Shown: one piece after another, positions 8,545 through 16,191 of the stretch
Layout of the letters: each line of letters begins with the position of its first letter
How positions within the stretch are numbered: position 1 is the stretch's first letter
Assembly (NCBI RefSeq): GCF_011759375.1
Contig: NZ_JAARML010000001.1
Coordinates: 2,294,001 to 2,358,000 of the forward strand
Direction of reading: 5' to 3'
DNA: 64,000 nucleotides
DNA from: Paraflavitalea devenefica
GTDB lineage: Bacteria > Bacteroidota > Bacteroidia > Chitinophagales > Chitinophagaceae
Position numbers and translations under genes: made by a program
Notes under the pieces: generated by a model
What the model was told of the DNA's origin: nothing
Seen by the model: only the letters and a program-made list of their open reading frames with translations
Database searches by the model: none

Positions 8545-11427
8545 ATGAAGTTATTTACCCTGACCTTATTGGTGCTACTGACAGGCCACTGTCTGCTTGC
8601 CCAGCAAAAAGTGACTGGCAGTATTAAAGGTAAAGTAGTGGATGTGATGAATAATCTCCCCTTGCCCGACGCTACTGTTACAATAACGAACAAGGAAGAT
8701 TCATCGGCCACTGGTTTTGCTGTAACCGATAAGACGGGCGCTTTTGAACTAAAGAACATTCCCGCAGGCTCCTATATATTAGGCATTAGTTTCACTGGTT
8801 ATGCGCCTTTTATGCGTAACCTGGATATCACAGCAGCCAGGTCAGTTTTTGACCTCGATTCAGTGAAATTGAATACCGATACTTCCATGATGGCCAGTGT
8901 GATCGTCACTGCACCGCCTATTACTATTAAAAAAGATACGGTCGAATTCAGGGCCAGCGCCTTCAAAACAAAACCCAATGCCACGGTAGAAGACCTGCTG
9001 AAGAAACTGCCGGGTGTGGAAGTGGATAAAGATGGTAACGTTAGCTCCCAGGGTGAAAACATTCCCAAGATCTATGTAGATGGCAAAGAGTTTTTTGGCA
9101 ATGATCCCAAGCTGGCTACCAAGAACCTCACGGCGGAGATGGTGGAAAGTATACAGGTATTTGATGACATGAGTGATCAAGCCAAGTTTACCCGCATTGA
9201 TGACGGCAGCCGCCAGCGTACCATTAATATCAAATTGAAGAAGGACCGCCGTAAAGGTATATTTGGCCGCACTACAGTGGGGGCAGGGAGCAATGACCGG
9301 TACACGGGCAACCTGTCTTTGAATATGTTTGATGAAGACCAGCGTATATCCATTATTGGTGGTGCTAATAATATCAACCGGCTGGGTTTTTCCTCCAATG
9401 ACATGATCAGTGGTATGGGAGGCATGGGCGGCTTTAGTGGTGGTGGCGGAAGAGGTGGCGGAGGCCGCGGTGGTGGCGGAGGAGGTGGTGGCAGCGCCGG
9501 CAATGGTAATACCAAATCCTGGAGCGCGGGCGTGAATTACCGGGACGACTGGGGCCGGAAAATGGAATTCAGTGGCAATTACTTTGTGTCCAAAACCAGC
9601 ACTATTAACCGTAGCAAGAGTTTGCGGCAGAACCTTTTTGCCAATGATTCCACTTCCCTGAGTGATGAGCAATCCTACCGGAAGAATGATAACCTTAGTC
9701 ATCGCTTCGGATTTCGCTGGGAATATGAGATTGACAGCATGAACTCCATCCTGCTTACGCCCAATATCAATATCCAGCAATCGGAATCGGAAAGCCTCGA
9801 TTCCGTTGTTACGATATCTTCCACGCCCAAGTACAATTATAAAGCGATTGAAGGAAGCAGCTCACGCACCAATCAGCGTGATGGCATTAGCTTTAACAAT
9901 AACCTCTTATTCCGCCATCGCTTCAAAAAGCCGGGCCGCACCTTTACCATTGGCTGGAGTACCGCCGTGAATGACAGTGAAGGCGATGGGTACACTATTT
10001 CACCATATAATTATTATAATCCCGACAGCACCTGGAACTATACCAGGGACCAGCGCCAGCAAAATGAACAGATCACCACCTCCTGGAATAATACCGTGAG
10101 CTCATCCCTGACAGAAATGTTTGGTACCGATAAGATACTGGAATTAAACTATGCCTATTCCATCAATGAAAGCACGAGCGACCGGAAGACCTTCGATTAC
10201 AGGGCTTCATCGGGCGAGTATGACAGCGTGAATAAGAATCAGACCAACTACTTCGAAAATACCTTTATCTCCAGCAGGCTGGGAACCAACTTCCGGGTGA
10301 AAAAGCAGAAGTATGATTTCCAGTTGGGCGGCGCTGTACAGTTCGCCATTTTAGAGAACCTGAGCCACCGGGCTATGACGGGTAAGGACAGTACCATGAG
10401 TCAGCGGTACACCAACTTCTTCCCCAATGCCAACTTTAATTATAACCTGGGCACCCGAAAAAGTATCCGCTTTGGTTACCGGGGAAGTACCCGCGCTCCC
10501 AGCATCAGCCAGTTGCAGGATGTGGTAGACCAGAGTAACCAGTTGGTATACCGTACCGGTAATCCCAACCTGAAGCAGGAGTTTACCAATAACTTCAATT
10601 TCAGCTATAATACCTTCAATGTATCCAACTTCCTGTTCTTTAACCTGAACCTCAATGCCACCGTGATCAGTAACAGGATCGTGAACAGCATGGAGCTGAT
10701 CAATAGTACCACGCAATTGATCCGTCCGGTGAACCTGAACGGCGCCTGGAATGCTTCCTTCTCCGGTACAGTGGGTGTTCCCCTGATCAAGGTGACCACC
10801 GGCCGCCGTAGTCCCATGAACCTGAACCTGACCAGTACGGTACGTTATAACCGTGATGTAAGCCAGCAGAAGGGTGTGATGGGCTATAATACCACTACCA
10901 CGCTTGGACAGCGTATCCGGTATGATTATAATATTCCCGATAGACTGGATGTGGGTACCAGCGCCAACTTCAACTACAATGACGCACGGTACGGCTTCCA
11001 GGAAAACTCCAACAACCGGTATTTCAACCACAACTATTCACTGGATGTAACCTATACTTTCCTGAAACGGGTAATGTTGAGCAGTGATTTCGATTATTAT
11101 GTAAACAGTGGCCGGGCTGATGGCTTTAACCAGCCTATTCCCCTGTGGAATGCCAGCATTGCCTGGGTCATGTTTAAGAAGCGGAATGGTGAGCTGCGTT
11201 TCAGTGTGGTAGACCTGCTGAACCAGAATAAGAATATTGACCGTACTATCAATGAGTATTATATAGAAGATACTTTCACAGAAACACTGCGTCGTTATTT
11301 CCTGGTGACCTTTATGTACAACCTGAACCGTTTTGGCGGCAGGGCCAATGGCGGACAGAACAGGGGCAATGGCGGTGGTATGCAAAGAATGGGTGGCGGC
11401 AATGGCGGTGGCGGAAGACGTTTTTAA
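8545..11427 (+). CDS. TonB-dependent receptor of the outer-membrane beta-barrel (non-SusC) family
   Basis: 960 aa: signal peptide (MKLFTLTLLVLLTGHCLLAQ), carboxypeptidase-regulatory-like beta-sandwich (about 25-110), plug domain (about 120-230, containing KKLPGVEVDKDGNVSSQG and PKIYVDGKEFFGNDPK), then a barrel to the C-terminus. The plug and barrel match the Bacteroidota outer-membrane beta-barrel family rather than SusC/RagA, and no SusD follows. A Gly/Arg-rich stretch at residues 292-318 follows the plug, and the last 35 residues are again Gly/Asn/Arg-rich. It may import RG-I breakdown products made by the enzymes upstream, or another ligand; the 174-bp gap leaves co-transcription open. Confidence 0.85.
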   Translation: MKLFTLTLLVLLTGHCLLAQQKVTGSIKGKVVDVMNNLPLPDATVTITNKEDSSATGFAVTDKTGAFELKNIPAGSYILGISFTGYAPFMRNLDITAARSVFDLDSVKLNTDTSMMASVIVTAPPITIKKDTVEFRASAFKTKPNATVEDLLKKLPGVEVDKDGNVSSQGENIPKIYVDGKEFFGNDPKLATKNLTAEMVESIQVFDDMSDQAKFTRIDDGSRQRTINIKLKKDRRKGIFGRTTVGAGSNDRYTGNLSLNMFDEDQRISIIGGANNINRLGFSSNDMISGMGGMGGFSGGGGRGGGGRGGGGGGGGSAGNGNTKSWSAGVNYRDDWGRKMEFSGNYFVSKTSTINRSKSLRQNLFANDSTSLSDEQSYRKNDNLSHRFGFRWEYEIDSMNSILLTPNINIQQSESESLDSVVTISSTPKYNYKAIEGSSSRTNQRDGISFNNNLLFRHRFKKPGRTFTIGWSTAVNDSEGDGYTISPYNYYNPDSTWNYTRDQRQQNEQITTSWNNTVSSSLTEMFGTDKILELNYAYSINESTSDRKTFDYRASSGEYDSVNKNQTNYFENTFISSRLGTNFRVKKQKYDFQLGGAVQFAILENLSHRAMTGKDSTMSQRYTNFFPNANFNYNLGTRKSIRFGYRGSTRAPSISQLQDVVDQSNQLVYRTGNPNLKQEFTNNFNFSYNTFNVSNFLFFNLNLNATVISNRIVNSMELINSTTQLIRPVNLNGAWNASFSGTVGVPLIKVTTGRRSPMNLNLTSTVRYNRDVSQQKGVMGYNTTTTLGQRIRYDYNIPDRLDVGTSANFNYNDARYGFQENSNNRYFNHNYSLDVTYTFLKRVMLSSDFDYYVNSGRADGFNQPIPLWNASIAWVMFKKRNGELRFSVVDLLNQNKNIDRTINEYYIEDTFTETLRRYFLVTFMYNLNRFGGRANGGQNRGNGGGMQRMGGGNGGGGRRF

Positions 11428-11452
11428 AGTGCATGATCTATAAGAAGGAACG

Positions 11453-11484
11453 CCTGACAACGTAAGTTGTCGGGCTTTTCTTTT
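11453..11484 (+). terminator. Terminator after the TonB-dependent receptor
   Basis: Stem cctgacaac (11453-11461) and gttgtcggg (11466-11473), one G-T wobble, GTAA loop, then cttttctttt. It ends the receptor transcript and separates it from the sulfatase gene. Confidence 0.85.
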
Positions 11485-11505
11485 AAATTGTGCATGGTTT
11501 AAATA

Positions 11506-12936
11506 ATGCGCATGAAACTAATTGTTCCCGCTCTTGTATGCACCTTATTGCTGACTCACACCGGTACAGTACAGGCTCAGCAAAAGTCTGCCAGTAACCG
11601 CAAACCCAATATTATATTGATCGTGGCCGATGACCTGGGTTATGGCGACCTTCATTGTTACGGGCAACAGAAAGTGGCTACGCCCAATATTGATCAACTC
11701 GCCGCTTCCGGCATGCGGTTCACGCAATTTTATTCCGGCACTACTGTTTGTGCTCCTTCACGTGCCAGCCTCATGACTGGCATGCATACAGGGCATACCC
11801 CCATCCGTGGCAACCGGGGCTTTAAACCGGAAGGGCAATTCCCTTTACCCGATTCTTCCCTCACCATTGCAGCAGTATTGAAGAAGAACGGCTATAGGAC
11901 CGCCGCCTTTGGTAAATGGGGTATGGGCTATCCCGGCTCTGCGGGTGAACCATTGAAGCAGGGCATTGAGCGTTTTTATGGATACAACTGTCAGTCGGAA
12001 GCGCATAACTATTACCCGGATCACCTGTGGGACAATGACAAACGTATTGATTTCCCCGGTAACCGTACCAGTGATTCCATGTACTCCGGCGATAAGATAC
12101 ACCAGGCTGCTATGGATTTCCTGCAACAAACGGGGGATAAACCTTTCTTTCTTTTCCTTCCCTACACATTGCCGCATGGCGACCTGGATGTACCGCGCGA
12201 CAGTGTATACCAGCGTTACGTAAAACAGTTTAATGAACCACCACTTCCACCTGGTGCGCCTTCCAAAGGCCGCTTTGAGCCTTATCCGCATGCTGCCTTT
12301 GCCGCGATGGTAAGCAGGCTCGACAGGTATGTGGGAGAGATCTACCGGTTTGTTCAGCGAAGTGGTCAGGCCGATAATACCCTTATCATTTTCACCAGTG
12401 ATAATGGTCCGCACCGGGAAGACGGTGGCGACCCGGAGCTCTTCGATGGCAATGGCATCTTCAGGGGTATCAAGCGCGATCTGTATGAAGGCGGTATCCG
12501 GGTGCCGTTTATTGCCAACTGGAAGGGGAAGATCAGGGCTGGTATGGTGAATGAACAACCGGCTGCCTGGTGGGACCTGTTCCCTACTTTTCAGCAACTG
12601 GCTAATGTACCGGTATCAAAAAACACGGATGGTATTTCCATTGTACCTGCCCTGACCGGTAAACCGCAGCAGGCGCATGAATATTTCTATTGGGAATTTC
12701 ATGAACAGGGCGGCAAGCAGGCGGTGCGTTACGGTAACTGGAAAGGCGTGCGGCTGAACGTATCAAAAGTGAAAGATGGTCCGATAGAATTATATGATCT
12801 TAAAAATGATCCGGCAGAGCAGCAAAATATAGCAGCAGCCCATCCGGATATAGTAAAGAAGATAGCATCATGCATGCAGCAGGCGCATGTGCCCGATACC
12901 AACTGGCCTGTGCTGGTGAGTGAGATCAAGCCCTGA
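11506..12936 (+). CDS. Sulfatase, S1 family (arylsulfatase-like)
   Basis: 476 aa; ATGs at 11506 and 11512 are both possible. Signal peptide ends about residue 25 (VQAQ). Sulfatase signature C82-A-P-S-R, whose Cys is converted to formylglycine, is intact; metal ligands include D42/D43 in VADDLGYGD, and SDNGPH near residue 300 supplies the C-terminal Asp/Asn pair. Such enzymes remove sulfate esters from carbohydrates, usually in the periplasm or outside the cell. It sits among RG-I genes although pectin of land plants is not normally sulfated, so the substrate is unclear. No anaerobic maturase (anSME) is in the window. Confidence 0.9.
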   Translation: MRMKLIVPALVCTLLLTHTGTVQAQQKSASNRKPNIILIVADDLGYGDLHCYGQQKVATPNIDQLAASGMRFTQFYSGTTVCAPSRASLMTGMHTGHTPIRGNRGFKPEGQFPLPDSSLTIAAVLKKNGYRTAAFGKWGMGYPGSAGEPLKQGIERFYGYNCQSEAHNYYPDHLWDNDKRIDFPGNRTSDSMYSGDKIHQAAMDFLQQTGDKPFFLFLPYTLPHGDLDVPRDSVYQRYVKQFNEPPLPPGAPSKGRFEPYPHAAFAAMVSRLDRYVGEIYRFVQRSGQADNTLIIFTSDNGPHREDGGDPELFDGNGIFRGIKRDLYEGGIRVPFIANWKGKIRAGMVNEQPAAWWDLFPTFQQLANVPVSKNTDGISIVPALTGKPQQAHEYFYWEFHEQGGKQAVRYGNWKGVRLNVSKVKDGPIELYDLKNDPAEQQNIAAAHPDIVKKIASCMQQAHVPDTNWPVLVSEIKP

Positions 12937-12970
12937 ATCCGGACCTTTGCAAAGTTGAATACTATTGATT

Positions 12971-13597
12971 ATGGAAACATATAACCGCCATCAGGAGATT
13001 GTCAATGGTTTGATACATGGCTTTGGTATGCTGTTTGGCATCAGTGGTCTTCCGGTTCTAACAGGTATTGCCACTGCCCATGGCAATATATCTGGCATTG
13101 TAGGTTCGGGTATCTATGGTTTGTGCTTTTTATTGCTGTTTACTACTTCCACTATTTATCATGTTACTACGGAGCCGGAGATAAGACGGATCTTTAAGGT
13201 CCTTGATCATATCAGCATCTATTTTCTCATTGCCGGCACTTATACCCCTTTCCTGCTGGTGTATATGAATAATACGTTTGGTATAACCCTCTTATCGGTA
13301 TTATGGGGTCTTACCATTATAGGTATCTTCTTTAAAGTACGCTTTACAGGAAGGTTCGAGATCATTTCTGTTATTATTTATTTATTCATGGGATGGATCA
13401 TGGTAGTGGGCGGACGCAGGTTTTTTGACAGCCTGCCTGTCCCGGTACTGGTGCTTATCTGCATCGGCGGAGGCTTGTACTCCATAGGAGTCATTTTTTA
13501 TGTATGGGATAAATACCTGTATACGCATGCCGCCTGGCATGCTTTTGTGCTGGCTGCCGCCATTTGCCATTATGTAGCGGTGCTGTTGACAATATAG
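12971..13597 (+). CDS. Hemolysin III family (PAQR-like) membrane protein
   Basis: 208 aa from ATG 12971; the in-frame TTG at 12965 is unlikely. About seven hydrophobic segments fill the protein. Hallmarks of the HlyIII/YqfA family are present: HGFGMLFG near the N-terminus, STIYHV, LDHISIYFLIAGTYTPF, and a C-terminal HAAWHAFVLAAAICHY with the histidines that bind zinc in PAQR relatives. Cellular role in bacteria is poorly known (membrane-lipid homeostasis has been proposed for relatives). A GACCTTTG at 12942-12949 resembles a -7 element. It is convergent with the PL4 gene, 32 bp away. Confidence 0.88.
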   Translation: METYNRHQEIVNGLIHGFGMLFGISGLPVLTGIATAHGNISGIVGSGIYGLCFLLLFTTSTIYHVTTEPEIRRIFKVLDHISIYFLIAGTYTPFLLVYMNNTFGITLLSVLWGLTIIGIFFKVRFTGRFEIISVIIYLFMGWIMVVGGRRFFDSLPVPVLVLICIGGGLYSIGVIFYVWDKYLYTHAAWHAFVLAAAICHYVAVLLTI

Positions 13598-13629
13598 TGT
13601 AATCCTTCGGTCAGGGTGACTCCCTTAGA
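13598..13629. repeat. Partial copy of a CTTCG..CAGGGTGAC intergenic repeat
   Basis: The 32-bp space between two convergent genes contains tccttcggtcagggtgact, a variant of one arm of the palindromic element at 27593-27641 (tgtcaccctgagcctgtcgaa). It may act as a bidirectional transcription end. Confidence 0.4.
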
Positions 13630-16032
13630 TCATTCAATGCTGTAGACCTTCACCTCATCAATCGCCTGCCTCGACCAGGTAGAACGGAAGCCAAAATAAC
13701 CGCTGGTTAAAGGACTGCTGTCTTTCCAGGTAAAGTAAGGAATACCATCTACGATGAATTGCGTGGCGCCATTATACACGACGGTTTGTACCGTATAAGT
13801 TTTGTTGGGCTGCAGCAAATGGGTTTTATCCAGGTATTCCTGCAATAAAGGTTTTTGCCCATTACCATGGTATTTGCGGAAGCGGGTAGTTGAGTTGGTA
13901 TTGCCACCCATGCCCACATAATACAATTGCAGGGAATCATACGCTTCAAACACACCATTGCGTGTAAACAAATGCGGATTGCGGGGATCAGTGGCCATCC
14001 AGAATTGGTTAAGGTCCGACACACGGTCATTAACACCGCTCTCTGCTATTACACGACGCTTATATTCTATTAAGATATTGCCGGATAGTATCTTTTTCAG
14101 CCAGGTGGTAACGCCTCCTTTGGTATCCAGTATCAGTTGGCCATCTTTCACATATACCGAAGAATTGGGCTGTGCAGCGATCTCTGATTTCCATATTGCC
14201 GTATCCAGCCCTTTGCTGAAATCATCACTGAAGAGCAGGGTCTTCTTGTTAAAAGCAATGGGTTGTACCTGCATAACAGCAGTCATATCCTCCGCAGCTT
14301 CCAGCTTCACCGCATCATACATAACGCCGGCGCCGGGTTTGGCTTTCAGTACAAAGGAAATCGTATTAGCGCCTTTCTTCAACAGACTGGCGGGGAACCT
14401 GACCGAAAGCTCCTGGTAATAGCCACCCGCAATGGCCGACCGGTAAACACTGGCATCATTGCCCAGCCGGTTAAACTCCTGTACAGGTTGATCATTCACA
14501 TACACCGTGAACAAAGGATTGCGGGCAGCGCCTGCCAGGGCAATGGTCAATACGGCATTGCCGGTATAGGTTTTATCGGTATCAAAGTGGATATTCCACT
14601 TTCCGTTCTTTGTTTGTGCATAATACCAGTCCTTGTTCTCCCGGCTCTTGCCAATTGTGAAGTCGAGGTTTTCAGGCACCTGTTTAAATACGCCATAATT
14701 CCTTGCATGACCGGCCAGGGCAAAACCGGTTGTCCGGCGGTCTGCTTCACCCAGTTGAAATAAAGTAGTGCCTGTTCTTTCTATAGGCCAGGTAAGGGTA
14801 CCCAATGCCGTGGTATTACCGGCGTTCACTACCACATTGGCTTTATTGAACTCTCCGGTTTGATTGCTGCCATACGCATAGAGGGTATAATTACCGGGCC
14901 GCACCTGTTGCAGGGTGAAGCTACCGTCTGCTGCTGTGCGCGTAGCGAAAATATAACCCTGGCTTTGTGCCTGCCAGTCGTACCCCGGCGCTGCGAGAAT
15001 AATATGTGTACCGGCTGCAGCAGGTTGATTATCCACCAGGAGCTTTCCCTGTACAGCGCCTCTTGCTAGAGGATACCGGGCATGCTGCATCCAGGCATAA
15101 GGCCATTGATTGATCTCTTTGGCAGCCTGTTGTTGGGCATCTTTCCAGATAGCGTTCACATTGCTTCCCTGGTTTACATACAACAGGAAGGGCCCATTCA
15201 GTTTGCTCCATTCCCCGGTGATAAGATCATCGGACTTACTGATATCTGATATAAAATGGTTGCAGTTGAACATGCAGATCAGGTAAGGCGTGGAATGCAC
15301 ATTCTGGTATTGTTTGGAAGGACCGCCATTCAAATACTCATGGCTGGCCTGTATCACGAACATACCCCTGCCCGATTGCCGCCCTGCCATTCCATGCACA
15401 TGACGGCCTTCAATATAATCGGCATAATCATACTTGGTGTACACAGAACTATCGGCCAGGCGGTAAGTCCAGTCCTGTATTTCATTGGTCAGCTCCGACA
15501 TCTTCGGCATAGGTCCCTGTATACTGTCGCGCACCAGGTGATAATCATACAGGCTTTCATCGCTCCGCACGCCCCATCGTGTTTGTCCATAGCTGCCGGC
15601 AGAATCACCTGCCCGGTGCGATTGTACCAGGAAGCAATAAACACCGCTTACACCGTTGCGCAGCACATAATGCAGGTCGTACTGAAAATGATTCTCCGCC
15701 TCATGAAAGAAGGACAATTCAATCAGCTCATTGCTTTGCCTGACCACTTTGTATTGCGCAGGCGACATGGAAAAACCGGGACCCAGTAAATAAGCCCGTC
15801 CCTTCCTGCCCAGCAGGTCATTCCCCTTTTTATCCCGGATGGAAAGCAGGTCGGCATTGGTTTTATGAAAGCCCACCGTGATCAGCTCATTGGACAGGGT
15901 AACTATATTACCTTGTTCCTGTAAGGTGACCTGTTGTGCCGTCAGCGTGCTGCCAGCCAGGAGGCAACAGGTAGATAATAGGGCCGTACAGGCGTGGTAA
16001 ATGCGGAAGGGCGACAGGAGTGATCGTTTCAT
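13630..16032 (-). CDS. Rhamnogalacturonan lyase PL4 with C-terminal DUF6250-like domain
   Basis: 800 aa from the ATG at 16032 (an ATG at 16056 adds 8 residues before the signal peptide). Domains: beta-sandwich catalytic domain (about 35-300) with TKYDYADY...GRHVHG likely carrying the Lys/His residues used by PL4 lyases; a fibronectin-III/transthyretin-like domain II (about 330-430, GSFTLQQVRPGNYTLYAYG); a CBM-like domain III (about 435-590); and an added concanavalin-like domain (about 605-800, FSDDFSKGLDTAIW ... FGFRSTWSRQAIDEVKVY) like DUF6250. Classical PL4 enzymes end after domain III. It splits RG-I internally, complementing the PL11 enzymes, and is the only gene of the block on the minus strand. 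Confidence 0.88.
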   Translation of the reverse strand: MKRSLLSPFRIYHACTALLSTCCLLAGSTLTAQQVTLQEQGNIVTLSNELITVGFHKTNADLLSIRDKKGNDLLGRKGRAYLLGPGFSMSPAQYKVVRQSNELIELSFFHEAENHFQYDLHYVLRNGVSGVYCFLVQSHRAGDSAGSYGQTRWGVRSDESLYDYHLVRDSIQGPMPKMSELTNEIQDWTYRLADSSVYTKYDYADYIEGRHVHGMAGRQSGRGMFVIQASHEYLNGGPSKQYQNVHSTPYLICMFNCNHFISDISKSDDLITGEWSKLNGPFLLYVNQGSNVNAIWKDAQQQAAKEINQWPYAWMQHARYPLARGAVQGKLLVDNQPAAAGTHIILAAPGYDWQAQSQGYIFATRTAADGSFTLQQVRPGNYTLYAYGSNQTGEFNKANVVVNAGNTTALGTLTWPIERTGTTLFQLGEADRRTTGFALAGHARNYGVFKQVPENLDFTIGKSRENKDWYYAQTKNGKWNIHFDTDKTYTGNAVLTIALAGAARNPLFTVYVNDQPVQEFNRLGNDASVYRSAIAGGYYQELSVRFPASLLKKGANTISFVLKAKPGAGVMYDAVKLEAAEDMTAVMQVQPIAFNKKTLLFSDDFSKGLDTAIWKSEIAAQPNSSVYVKDGQLILDTKGGVTTWLKKILSGNILIEYKRRVIAESGVNDRVSDLNQFWMATDPRNPHLFTRNGVFEAYDSLQLYYVGMGGNTNSTTRFRKYHGNGQKPLLQEYLDKTHLLQPNKTYTVQTVVYNGATQFIVDGIPYFTWKDSSPLTSGYFGFRSTWSRQAIDEVKVYSIE

Positions 16033-16105
16033 GCAGGCAAGTAAGTGGTGAAACATACAATGATAACAACAAGGGAGGTAAATTACTGCTTCTGTTCGCT
16101 TAACT

Positions 16106-16123
16106 ATCCTGTAGCTACAGGAT
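16106..16123. promoter_or_regulatory. Perfect 18-bp palindrome between divergent PL4 and GH31 genes
   Basis: atcctgtagctacaggat reads identically on both strands. It lies 74 bp upstream of the PL4 start and 69 bp upstream of the GH31 start. Position and perfect dyad symmetry suit an operator for a dimeric regulator controlling both genes; the regulator is unknown. Confidence 0.5.
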
Positions 16124-16191
16124 GGTTGTGCCCCCTTCTTCTTTTACATTGCAAATCAGGAACAAGGATTACTCATTAAAGTGACGATTGC

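Noticed and set aside
9427..9500. Dense ggtggcgg repeat, possible minisatellite or recombination site
   Set aside because: It encodes the in-frame Gly/Arg-rich segment of the TonB-dependent receptor; simple codon repetition explains it.
9177..9515. Minus-strand open frame rich in proline
   Set aside because: It is the antisense shadow of the Gly-rich receptor segment, with no start context or protein-like composition.
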